From Anaerolineae bacterium (lineage in GTDB: Bacteria > Chloroflexota > Anaerolineae > Promineifilales > Promineifilaceae): a DNA stretch of 64,000 nt. Below the pieces are notes generated by a model. That model had not been told where the DNA came from, searched no databases, and saw only the letters and a program-made list of their open reading frames with translations. Where the stretch lies: the NCBI GenBank assembly GCA_020848035.1, contig JADLAX010000090.1, positions 124,001 through 188,000 on the forward strand, given 5' to 3'. This document shows, in pieces, positions 18,796-26,842 of this stretch. The translations under genes and the position numbers were made by a program. How positions within the stretch are numbered: the first letter of the stretch is position 1; each line of letters begins with the position of its first letter.

Positions 18796-19935
18796 CTATC
18801 GGTCTGGCGGGCAGTACTGCGCATACTCGCCCACACAAATTTCGGCCCAGGTGCGGAACCCATCGGCAATAACGGTTTGGGAGATATTTTCGGCCGTCAC
18901 CGCCAGCGGCGTAAGCCTGATAAACGGGATGTCGTTCTGACCATTAAAGATGGTTTCATCGGTTAAGCTGGCCGGATCTTGCCCCTCCAGCAGGGCAATG
19001 GCGGCCTGCGCCGCCGCTTCCGCCTGCAATTGGATTGGCTTGTACACCGTCATCGTTTGCCAGCCAGCCAGGATGTTTTGAATGCTGCCCACCGTGGCAT
19101 CCTGGCCGCTGAGGGGAATGGGGGCCAGCCCCTGCGTCTTGAGGGCCGCAATCACGGAGTTGGCCAGCCGATCGTTGCCCACAATAGCGGCATCGATGTC
19201 GCCGTTGGTGGCGGTCAAAATCTGCTCTACCACCACCAGCGCCTGCTGGTAATCCCAGTCGGGCACCGGCTGATCGCTCACCAACAGCCACTGCCCCGAT
19301 TCGTAGTAAGGTTTGGCCACCGAGTAATACCCTTCGCGAAACAGGGTCGCGTTGTTATCGGTGGGGGAACCGTTGAGCTGAATGATACGCTTGGGTTCGG
19401 CGGGCAGGCTGTTGATGATGGGTTCCAGCGTTTCGGTCATCAGACGGCCAACGGCGACGTTGTCAAACGAGACGTACAAATCTGCGCCAGGGCCTTCAAT
19501 GGTCAGGCGGTCGTAGTCGATGACAATCACCCCGGCTTCCCGGGCCTGGGCGATGATGGCGGAGGCAGAGCCGCTGTCCAGGTTGGTAATCAGCAGCACC
19601 TTCGCCCCATTGGTGATCGCCTGCTCGGCCTGGGTTTGCTGGAGGCGGGCATCGCCATTGGCATTGACGATGTTGTAGGAGACACCTGCGGCGGCAAACG
19701 CTTGCTCGAAGTAGCGCCGATCGTCGTTTTCCCAGCGGGCCGACGAAATGCTGTCCGGCAGCAAAACGGTGATCATGCCTTCGGTTCCGTGAAGCGGTTG
19801 GGCCTCGCCGCCAGGGGAACGGTCACAGGCGGCCAGGATGAAGATGAGAGTCAGGCAGATCAAAATGGGGGATACGGCCGTACCCCACCTCCCGCTTCCC
19901 CACCGCAGCTTAGCTCTTTTTCTTGAAGGTAACAT
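18796..19935 (-). CDS. Sugar ABC transporter substrate-binding lipoprotein (second copy)
   Basis: About 379 aa. A lipobox, FILAAC, places the lipidated Cys at residue 37. The mature part is a type I periplasmic-binding fold (Peripla_BP_4): GAKVLLITNLDSGSASAII, VIVIDYDRL, RIIQLNGSPTDNNATLFREG, DIDAAIVGNDRLANSVIAAL and PLSGQDATVGSI. The same landmarks occur in the XylF-like protein at 22764, but this copy is clearly diverged. Its start overlaps the end of the upstream permease by about 25 bases, so the two are translationally coupled. ATG at 19941 is an alternative start. Ligand probably a pentose or related monosaccharide. Confidence 0.9.
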   Translation of the reverse strand: MLPSRKRAKLRWGSGRWGTAVSPILICLTLIFILAACDRSPGGEAQPLHGTEGMITVLLPDSISSARWENDDRRYFEQAFAAAGVSYNIVNANGDARLQQTQAEQAITNGAKVLLITNLDSGSASAIIAQAREAGVIVIDYDRLTIEGPGADLYVSFDNVAVGRLMTETLEPIINSLPAEPKRIIQLNGSPTDNNATLFREGYYSVAKPYYESGQWLLVSDQPVPDWDYQQALVVVEQILTATNGDIDAAIVGNDRLANSVIAALKTQGLAPIPLSGQDATVGSIQNILAGWQTMTVYKPIQLQAEAAAQAAIALLEGQDPASLTDETIFNGQNDIPFIRLTPLAVTAENISQTVIADGFRTWAEICVGEYAQYCPPDR

Positions 19936-21115
19936 CAGCATACACAGCCAAAACCAGAACCACACCCTTCAGCAGATATTGCCAGGAAGGGGCCACGTTC
20001 AGCAGCTGCAAACCATTGGACAGGCTGGACATGATTAAAGCGCCAATCAATGCCCCCCAAACCGTGCCTACGCCGCCCAGCGTGGAGGTGCCGCCCAGGA
20101 TAGCCGCCGCAATCGCATCCAGCTCATACCCTTGCCCGGCGGCGATCGTACCGTAGCCTACATAAGATGCCAACACCACCCCAGCCACACCACACAAAAA
20201 GCCCATCAACACAAAAACAAGAAAAATGTTGTTGCGGATATTGATCCCCGACAGCCGCGCCGCTTCCCGGTTGCCGCCGATGGCGTAGGCATACCGGCCA
20301 AAGCGTGTGTTCATGGCCATGTAAGACAAAATGACCGAAGCAACCGCCAGCAGCAGCACCGGAATCTGCACCCCATTGTAGCGGTTCACGATAAAAACAT
20401 AGCCTACGATCAGCAAGGCAAAAAACGTGGTGAGGCCATAATCCATGTAGACGCTGGAGAGGTCAAAACCGTGTGACTTTTTCCGCTGTCGGCCGCGGAA
20501 GGTGGTGAAATAGAGGGCCGCCACAACCAGCGCGGCGGTTATCCACCCGCCCCAACTGCTGAGATACCCTTGCGCGATGTAGGCGATGCCCGGCTGGTTG
20601 GCCGGGATGGTTTTGCCCTGGGTTACCAGCAAAATCGCCCCGTTCAAAATGAACATACTGCCCAGGGTCACAATAAAAGAGGGCACGTTCAGATGGGCGA
20701 TGATGTAACCTTGCACCACGCCCCAGAGGGAACCAACCGCCAGACCCACAAAAACGGACAGGGTGGCGGCCACAATGGGCATGTCGGGAATGATGTCGGT
20801 CCAGATTTCGGCCTGAAAGTAAGCGACCACCACCGAGACAAACCCGGCCAGTTTGCCCACCGACAGGTCAATATTGCCCGTGACAATGACCAACACCATG
20901 CCAATGCCCATAAACGCCGTCACGGTCATCTGGCGGAACAGGTTAGAGAAATTTTGCGGGCTCAGGTAACGGCCGTCTGTCAAAAATGCAAAAAATATCC
21001 AAATAAACACCAACGCCAAAATGATGGCGTACGTTTGAATGTTTTGACGGAACAAACTGGCCAAATTTGAGCTTGATTCCGTCGATTTGTCTTGCGTAGG
21101 TACAGCGAGTTTCAT
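19910..21115 (-). CDS. xylH: Sugar ABC transporter permease (XylH type)
   Basis: About 401 aa. ATG at 21115 has AAGGAG on the minus strand 8 bases upstream, so the longer in-frame extension is rejected. About ten membrane segments; VTGNIDLSVGKLAGFVSV, LNVPSFIVTLGSMFILNGAIL, FGRYAYAIGGNREAARLSGI and LGGTSTLGGVGTVWGALIGAL match XylH permeases. A charged cytoplasmic insert (GRQRKKSHGFD) is typical of this branch. It starts 22 bases after the ATPase gene and overlaps the next binding-protein gene. Confidence 0.93.
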   Translation of the reverse strand: MKLAVPTQDKSTESSSNLASLFRQNIQTYAIILALVFIWIFFAFLTDGRYLSPQNFSNLFRQMTVTAFMGIGMVLVIVTGNIDLSVGKLAGFVSVVVAYFQAEIWTDIIPDMPIVAATLSVFVGLAVGSLWGVVQGYIIAHLNVPSFIVTLGSMFILNGAILLVTQGKTIPANQPGIAYIAQGYLSSWGGWITAALVVAALYFTTFRGRQRKKSHGFDLSSVYMDYGLTTFFALLIVGYVFIVNRYNGVQIPVLLLAVASVILSYMAMNTRFGRYAYAIGGNREAARLSGINIRNNIFLVFVLMGFLCGVAGVVLASYVGYGTIAAGQGYELDAIAAAILGGTSTLGGVGTVWGALIGALIMSSLSNGLQLLNVAPSWQYLLKGVVLVLAVYADVTFKKKS

Positions 21116-21137
21116 CCAGGATCTCCTTTCGTCAAGA

Positions 21138-22664
21138 TCAGGCAATGTTGGTAGCCAACGCCATAATTTTTTCTTGGGTAGCCTCAACGGCCGTTAGCGT
21201 ACCGTTCGATCGGCCTTCATGCATCACCATGATGCTGTCACTCATCCCCAGCACCTCTTCCAATTCGCTGGAAATCATAATAATCGAGACGCCTCTTTCC
21301 GCGAGCTCATTCATCAGCTTGTAAATCTCGTACTTGGCGCCCACATCGACACCTCGGGTTGGATCATCCATAATCAATATTTTGGGACGAGACATCAACC
21401 ACTTGGCAATCACCACTTTCTGCTGGTTGCCACCCGAAAGCGAACTGCTCTGCACGTACAGGTTGGGGGCCTTGATGGACAAGTTTTTGGCCTGCTTCAT
21501 GCTCGCATCCAGCTCGGAATCTTTATCCAGGCTAAAAAACCGGGCAAACTGGTTCAGGTTGGGCAAGGAAATATTTTCCAGGATCGATTTGATCAAGATC
21601 AATCCCTGCTTTTTGCGATCTTCAGGCACCAGGCTAATGCCGTGCCGAATGGCATCACGCGCGCTGTTCAGGGCAATCGGTTTGCCTTCGAGGGTAATTT
21701 CGCCCTGGGTCACTTTGCCATATTCGCCAAAAATGGTCGTCACCAGTTCGGTGCGCCCGGAACCCATCAAGCCTGCAATCCCCAAAATTTCGCCGCGGCG
21801 CAGGGCAAAGCTGGCCCCGCTAACCACGCGGCGCTCAGAGTTGTTGGGGTCTACCGCATGCAGGTCTTTGACCTCAAACAAAATCTCTCCCGGCTGACGG
21901 TTACCTTTGGGGAAACGCTCCTTCATCTGGCGGCCAACCATGTAATTGACCAACCGCTCTTCGGTTAATTCGCTGGTAGGCAGGGTGATCACCTTTTCCC
22001 CGTCACGCAAGACGGTCACATTATCGGTGATGCGGAAAAATTCCTTCAGCTTGTGGGTGATATAAATACAGGTCACCCCGTGCGCCTTCAAAATGCCGAG
22101 GATTTCCATTAATTTGTCAATTTCGGCTTCGGTTAACGCGCTGGTTGGTTCATCTAAAATCAGCACCTGGGCATTTTCGGAAAGGGCTTTGGCAATTTCC
22201 ACCATCTGCATTTTGCCTACGCCCAGCTCTTGCACCACCGCCCGCGCGGAAACGTTTAGCTTGTAGCGCTGCAAGATTTCTCTGGTATCGGCATACACCT
22301 TATTCCAGTTGATCGCACCTCTTTCCGTCGGCTCTTTGCCCAAATACACGTTTTCCCCCACGGTCATGCTGGGCACCAGGGTCAGCTCCTGGTGAACAAT
22401 GGCAATGCCCAGGTCGGTCGCCTGGCGAATCGAACTGTGTTCCAGCTTTAACTCATTGCCGTTGAAGAGCACACGGCCGTAATACGTGCCATAAGGGTAC
22501 ACACCCGACAAAATTTTCATCAGGGTGGACTTGCCCGCCCCATTTTCACCACACAAACCATGAATTTCGCCGCGCTTGATCTGAATGGACACGTCGTTCA
22601 GGGCAGTGACCCCGGGGAATTCTTTGGTCACGTTTTGTATATCGAGGATGATATCATCGCTCAC
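21138..22664 (-). CDS. xylG: Sugar ABC transporter ATP-binding protein (XylG type)
   Basis: About 508 aa with two fused nucleotide-binding domains. Domain 1: GENGAGKSTLMKIL, signature-like ELGVGKMQMVEIAKAL, Walker B VLILDEPTSALT. Domain 2: degenerate P-loop GLMGSGRTELV, signature SLSGGNQQKVVIAKWL, Walker B ILIMDDPTRGVD. This asymmetry is normal for RbsA/XylG/MglA proteins. GTG at 22664 is chosen because GGAGGAG lies 5-6 bases upstream. It is the only ATPase for two permeases and two binding proteins in the operon. Confidence 0.94.
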   Translation of the reverse strand: MSDDIILDIQNVTKEFPGVTALNDVSIQIKRGEIHGLCGENGAGKSTLMKILSGVYPYGTYYGRVLFNGNELKLEHSSIRQATDLGIAIVHQELTLVPSMTVGENVYLGKEPTERGAINWNKVYADTREILQRYKLNVSARAVVQELGVGKMQMVEIAKALSENAQVLILDEPTSALTEAEIDKLMEILGILKAHGVTCIYITHKLKEFFRITDNVTVLRDGEKVITLPTSELTEERLVNYMVGRQMKERFPKGNRQPGEILFEVKDLHAVDPNNSERRVVSGASFALRRGEILGIAGLMGSGRTELVTTIFGEYGKVTQGEITLEGKPIALNSARDAIRHGISLVPEDRKKQGLILIKSILENISLPNLNQFARFFSLDKDSELDASMKQAKNLSIKAPNLYVQSSSLSGGNQQKVVIAKWLMSRPKILIMDDPTRGVDVGAKYEIYKLMNELAERGVSIIMISSELEEVLGMSDSIMVMHEGRSNGTLTAVEATQEKIMALATNIA

Positions 22665-22700
22665 GAAACTCTCCTCCACGCCATGATCTTGCTACAGAAT

Positions 22701-22739
22701 CGACAAAACCCGGCCCCTGCTCAAATAACAGGGGCCGGG
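22701..22739 (-). terminator. Stem-loop between xylF-like and xylG-like genes
   Basis: An 11-base perfect stem CCCGGCCCCTG / CAGGGGCCGGG with a 9-base loop, followed on the minus strand by TTTTGT. Position after the binding-protein gene fits partial termination or 3'-end protection, giving more binding protein than transporter. Confidence 0.75.
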
Positions 22740-22763
22740 TACAAAAGTTAAGAGCTGATAGCG

Positions 22764-23939
22764 TTACGGCCGTGCCGGACGATCGCCCTCAGGAATATCC
22801 CGATACACATCATCGTAGGATTGGAATTCGCTTACCACCACCAGGTCGTAGGCGTTTTCTGCGTTCACCTGGGCCACCGGCAGGAAGAAACAATCTACCT
22901 CACCCTCTTGCGACGGATCGTTGGTCAGTTCCGCCATCGTGTAGCTTTCCAGCCCTTCCACGGCTTCACCCTTGATCAGCTGGTCAATAATATTGACCGC
23001 CAGCGGGGAGAGATCGCGAATGTCTTTGAGGATGGAAACGGTGAGTTCACCCTTGATGATGCTGTTCACGCCGTCGGCCGTAGCGTCCTGCCCCGAAATC
23101 GGCACAACACCGGCCAGACCCTGGGCTTTCATCGCTTGCAGCGCGCCCAGTGCCGTGCCATCGTTAGAAGCCACAACGGCATCAATATCGTTACCAGCAC
23201 CCACCAGAATGTTTTCCATCGCCTTCAGAGCGTTGGCCGCATCCCAGTTATCAACCCACTGGTCAGCAACAATTTCAATCTTGCCCGCTTCAACATACGG
23301 ATCCACAATTTCGTCCTGGCCCTGGCGGAACAGAATGGCATTGTTATCGGTGGGGCTGCCGCCCAACTTCACCACCCGAGCTGGCCCATTGGCCGCAACG
23401 TCCCAGTTCTCAATGTCCAACGCTTCCATCACCCCCAGCGCCTGCTGACGGCCGACTTCCACGTTGTTGAAAGAGAGATAAGCGGCAATGTTCGGGGATT
23501 TGATGAGGCGGTCGTAGGCCAACACCACCACACCAGCCTGAGCGGCATTGTCGATGGCTGTGACCAAAGCGTCACCATCTTCGGCCACCACAATCAGGGC
23601 CTTCACGCCCTGGCTCACCATGTTGTCGATCTGGTCGATTTGCAGCTTGACATCATGGTTGGCTTCCTGCGACAGCACCTCGTAACCCAGGTCTTCCAGC
23701 AGGCCACGCATCAAAACCTCTTCATTCTTCCACCGTTCCGTCGCAAAGTCGGAAAACGAAAGGCCCACTTTAATGGTTTCGCTGTCCGCAGCTTCTTCAG
23801 CGGTATCTTCTGCGGGGGCAGCCACATCGGCCGTATCCTCGGCAGCCGGTTCATCAGCCTCCCCACCACAGCTAATGAGGAGGAACAAGGCCAGTACGGC
23901 CGTTAACAAAAAAACGAATCGGTTATATTTGGATTTCAT
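22764..23939 (-). CDS. xylF: D-xylose-type ABC transporter substrate-binding lipoprotein
   Basis: 391 aa. ATG at 23939 follows AAGGAGAAGG. Signal peptide with lipobox LLISC (Cys24), then a 25-residue Ala/Asp/Glu-rich linker. The type I periplasmic-binding fold has the XylF landmarks KVGLSFSDFATERWKNEE, VLAYDRLI, VVKLGGSPTDNNAILF, DAVVASNDGTALGA and PISGQDATADGV. It is the first gene of the minus-strand operon and is divergent from a two-component system, so sugar-dependent induction through that system is likely. Confidence 0.94.
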   Translation of the reverse strand: MKSKYNRFVFLLTAVLALFLLISCGGEADEPAAEDTADVAAPAEDTAEEAADSETIKVGLSFSDFATERWKNEEVLMRGLLEDLGYEVLSQEANHDVKLQIDQIDNMVSQGVKALIVVAEDGDALVTAIDNAAQAGVVVLAYDRLIKSPNIAAYLSFNNVEVGRQQALGVMEALDIENWDVAANGPARVVKLGGSPTDNNAILFRQGQDEIVDPYVEAGKIEIVADQWVDNWDAANALKAMENILVGAGNDIDAVVASNDGTALGALQAMKAQGLAGVVPISGQDATADGVNSIIKGELTVSILKDIRDLSPLAVNIIDQLIKGEAVEGLESYTMAELTNDPSQEGEVDCFFLPVAQVNAENAYDLVVVSEFQSYDDVYRDIPEGDRPARP

Positions 23940-24043
23940 TCCCTTCTCCTTTGGTTTAGACAAAATAGCCAAAATTTGTTGGCAACTGGTATTTAAACTG
24001 AACAAAAAAAGGCTGTACACCCTCATCTCCCTCTCATCCTATG

Positions 24044-24080
24044 AGGGATTTCCCCCTAGCCGTTAGGGGATTCCCCCCTT
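24044..24080. promoter_or_regulatory. Candidate direct-repeat regulator site between the sugar operon and the two-component genes
   Basis: AGGGATTTCCCCCTA and AGGGGATTCCCCCCT are near-identical, start 21 bases apart (two helical turns), and lie in the divergent intergenic region about 60 bases before the regulator start. Each contains a partly palindromic GGGATT-CCCC core. Binding by the adjacent LuxR-type regulator is an inference. Confidence 0.4.
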
Positions 24081-24136
24081 TCAAGCTGAGAGTTGTGGCA
24101 GTAGGCACAAACAAAATCCAATGGCATAATAAACAG

Positions 24137-25189
24137 ATGCAAACCACAAGCGTACTTTTGGCTGACGACCATGCTGTTGTCCGGGCGGGCATCCGCACCG
24201 CCCTCAAAGACCTGCCAAATCTGGAGGTTGTCGGCGAGGTCGGCGATGGCCATGCGCTGATCCTGGCCCTGGAACAGCTGCACCCCACCTGCCTGCTAAT
24301 CGACGTAACCATGCCCAACTTCGAGCCGATTTCCACCATCCGCTGGATTCGCGCCCGGTATCCCGAACTCTACATTCTGGTCGTCAGCGCCTATGACGAC
24401 GATATCTACGTCCAGGGCCTGCTCAGCGCCGGGGTGAATGGCTACCACCTCAAAGATCAATCCCTCAACGATCTCAAACTGGCCATTACGCGGGTGCTTT
24501 CCGGTGAGCGCTGGATTTCCAGCGCCTTGCTCGACAAACTGCTCAAACCCCCGCAAATTGATAACCGTCTGCCCCAACTGTCCATCCGCCAACGGGATAT
24601 TTTGCGGCTCCTCAATGAGGGGCAAGACAATCGCTCCATTGCCTGCGAACTAAACCTGAGCATCAAAACCATCGAAAACCACCTCACCCGGCTGTACCGC
24701 CAGCTGGGCGTGCAAAACAGGCTGGCCGCAGTCAGCTTTGTGCACGATCACCCCGAACTGATTGCCCACAGCGGCCTCACCACGCAAAAAGAACTGGTGG
24801 AAGTTCAGCTGCCAATGGACCAGCAGGCAGCCATTCTGGTTGTGGATGACAACAAGCGGTATCGCAGCCAGCTGCGCCGCATGATTGGCAAAGTACAGCC
24901 CAACGCCATGATTTACGAAGCGGGCAACATGGCCGAAGCGCTGCACCTGGTAGAAAAAGTGGTGCCCTGGCTCTCTTTTGTGGATGTGGTTCTGGCCGAT
25001 GAAGACGGCATTGTCTGCACCCGGCGCATTAAGTCGAAGCTGCCTGCTTCCCGCGTGGTGTTAATCAGTGCCTACCCAGACCGGGAATTCCACCGCCGGG
25101 GTTTGGAAGCTGGTGCCACGGCCTTCTTAGACAAAAAAGATCTGGACGCCGCCACGCTGCGCCAGATCATTCAAGATGCAATCGGTTAA
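24137..25189 (+). CDS. Response regulator with REC-HTH(LuxR)-REC architecture
   Basis: 350 aa. An N-terminal receiver (Asp56 in LLIDVTMP, acidic pair Asp10-Asp11) is followed by a NarL/LuxR-type HTH (about 150-210, LSIRQRDILRLLNEGQDNRS, then SIKTIENHLTRLYRQLG). A second receiver occupies about 232-345 (ILVVDDNKRYRS, DVVLADEDG, VVLISAYPD). A receiver placed after the output domain is unusual for the NarL family and may take phosphate from a different kinase or control dimerisation. ATG at 24137. The TAA stop overlaps the ATG of the kinase gene by one base, so the pair is translationally coupled. Confidence 0.88.
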   Translation: MQTTSVLLADDHAVVRAGIRTALKDLPNLEVVGEVGDGHALILALEQLHPTCLLIDVTMPNFEPISTIRWIRARYPELYILVVSAYDDDIYVQGLLSAGVNGYHLKDQSLNDLKLAITRVLSGERWISSALLDKLLKPPQIDNRLPQLSIRQRDILRLLNEGQDNRSIACELNLSIKTIENHLTRLYRQLGVQNRLAAVSFVHDHPELIAHSGLTTQKELVEVQLPMDQQAAILVVDDNKRYRSQLRRMIGKVQPNAMIYEAGNMAEALHLVEKVVPWLSFVDVVLADEDGIVCTRRIKSKLPASRVVLISAYPDREFHRRGLEAGATAFLDKKDLDAATLRQIIQDAIG

Positions 25190-26790
25190 TGAGTAACGAA
25201 CCTCTGCTGCGCGTCATTGGCATTTCCAAGCAGTTTGGCAGCCTGGCTGCCCTGCAAAATTTAAGCCTGGAAATCCGGCCCGGTGAGGTGGTTGGGCTGG
25301 CTGGGCGCAGCGGCGCAGGCAAATCCGTCCTGATCGATATTTTGGCCGGCCTGCAGGTGCCTGATTCCGGCTCGGTGTTTATCCAGGAAAAGCAGCTCCA
25401 GTGGCCCTTCCGCGCCAGTTCGTATGGCATTAACGTCATTCACCAGGAGCCGCAGCTGGCCGAGCGGCTGGACGTCACCAGCAACATTTTTTTGGGCAAT
25501 GAAATTTGCTGGCCCATTTTGGACAAGGTTCTGCACATTCCCCACCAGCGCAAAATGGACAAAGAAGCGGCCCGCCTGCTGCATTCGTTGGACGTGCGCC
25601 TGCCTTCGCTGCATGAGCAGGCGGGCAACCTTTCCAGCGAAAGGCGGCAGATGGTGGCCCTGGCGCAGGTGATGTCACGGCCGTCTCGCCTCATTTTGGT
25701 CGATGATCCCAGCTCCCTACTCAGTTTGCCCTACCAGGAACGGCTGCTCGATCTGATTCGCGACTGGCAAAAGAAACAGATTGGCGTGCTTTTTAGCAGC
25801 CAGAATCTCGACCACCTGTTTGCCGTGACGGACCGCATCGTGGTGCTGCGGCAGGGGCAGCTGGTGGATGACTGCCGCACGGACGCGGCCAACCGGGAGC
25901 ACATCGTGGCCGGGCTGATTGGCACCGCCGACCGCCAGCAGCGCACGCCGGTCATCTGGGCTTTGGACAGCTACTACCGCGCCCGCAAACAGGCAGAAAT
26001 GCTGCGCCACAACCAGACGCTGCTGCGGCGTGACCTGGCAGCCCAAGACAGCCTGAACCGTCAGCTGGTTGAGCAGCTGGCCGACCAGGTGAAGGCGCTG
26101 GACAGTGCCAACCTGGCTTTGCAAGATGCACAGCGCCGCCTGCTCACCGAGCGCGAACAGGAGCGCAAGCACCTGGCTCGTGAACTGCACGACCAGATGA
26201 TCCAGGATTTGCTAAGCCTGAACTATGAGCTGGAGGAAATGGTTTCCCGGGCGCTGCAAGGCCCGTCGCTGGTGCCGGAACTTGAGGAGATTCGCAGCGA
26301 CATTCGCACGCTGGTGGAAGATTTACGCCGCATTTGCCGCAATTTACGCCCGCCCACCATCGACAGTCTGGGGCTGGGCGCGGCGCTCAATTCGTATTTG
26401 CATGATTGGAGCGGCCGTACCGGGATTGAGGTTTTGCTGGAAATTGATGACAAATTCGGCCGTTTACCCGAAGAAATTGAGCTTTCTATTTTTCGCATGG
26501 TGCAGGAAGGGCTCAACAATATTCGCAAACATGCCGACGCCAGCCACGCCGAAATCACGCTCAAACACACCTCGCCGCGCATGCTGCTCATTTCAATTGC
26601 CGACAATGGCATCGGCTTGCAGAACAGCTTTAATCTGGGTGAGTTGGGGGAGAGCGGCCATTTTGGCCTCCTGGGCATCAGCGAACGCGTTGCCTTGATG
26701 GGGGGGCGGCTGCATTTTCAAAATCTGGCCGAAGGTGGGCTGATCATCCAGGCAGAAATCCCCCACCCGCGTGTGACGCCCCAGGAATAA
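25189..26790 (+). CDS. Sugar-ABC-like ATPase domain fused to NarL-type histidine kinase
   Basis: 533 aa, soluble. Residues 5-245 form an ABC nucleotide-binding domain most like the first half of XylG/RbsA: Walker A GRSGAGKS (39-46), Q-loop region VIHQEP (83-88). Its catalytic elements are altered: signature LSSERRQ (148-154) instead of LSGGQ, DDP (172-174) instead of DEP, and SSQNLDH where the H-switch His is expected. A coiled region (265-325) leads to HisKA_3 with His334 in ARELHDQ, then an HATPase domain (MVQEGLNNIRKHAD, DNGIGL, GLLGISERV). It probably binds ATP or a permease without active hydrolysis and reports transporter state to the REC-HTH-REC partner. Confidence 0.9.
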   Translation: MSNEPLLRVIGISKQFGSLAALQNLSLEIRPGEVVGLAGRSGAGKSVLIDILAGLQVPDSGSVFIQEKQLQWPFRASSYGINVIHQEPQLAERLDVTSNIFLGNEICWPILDKVLHIPHQRKMDKEAARLLHSLDVRLPSLHEQAGNLSSERRQMVALAQVMSRPSRLILVDDPSSLLSLPYQERLLDLIRDWQKKQIGVLFSSQNLDHLFAVTDRIVVLRQGQLVDDCRTDAANREHIVAGLIGTADRQQRTPVIWALDSYYRARKQAEMLRHNQTLLRRDLAAQDSLNRQLVEQLADQVKALDSANLALQDAQRRLLTEREQERKHLARELHDQMIQDLLSLNYELEEMVSRALQGPSLVPELEEIRSDIRTLVEDLRRICRNLRPPTIDSLGLGAALNSYLHDWSGRTGIEVLLEIDDKFGRLPEEIELSIFRMVQEGLNNIRKHADASHAEITLKHTSPRMLLISIADNGIGLQNSFNLGELGESGHFGLLGISERVALMGGRLHFQNLAEGGLIIQAEIPHPRVTPQE

Positions 26791-26842
26791 TCGGGGCCAC
26801 CCGCAGCAATTTGCTTAACAGGATTAGGCCAACAATCTGAAC

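Noticed and set aside
19936-19965. Longer N-terminus for the second sugar-binding protein
   Set aside because: The extra residues precede the basic start of the signal peptide and add an unlikely Trp/Phe run; the internal ATG gives a normal lipoprotein signal.
22821-23906. 361-residue plus-strand open frame
   Set aside because: Antisense to the xylF-like gene, which has a signal peptide, lipobox and good ribosome site.
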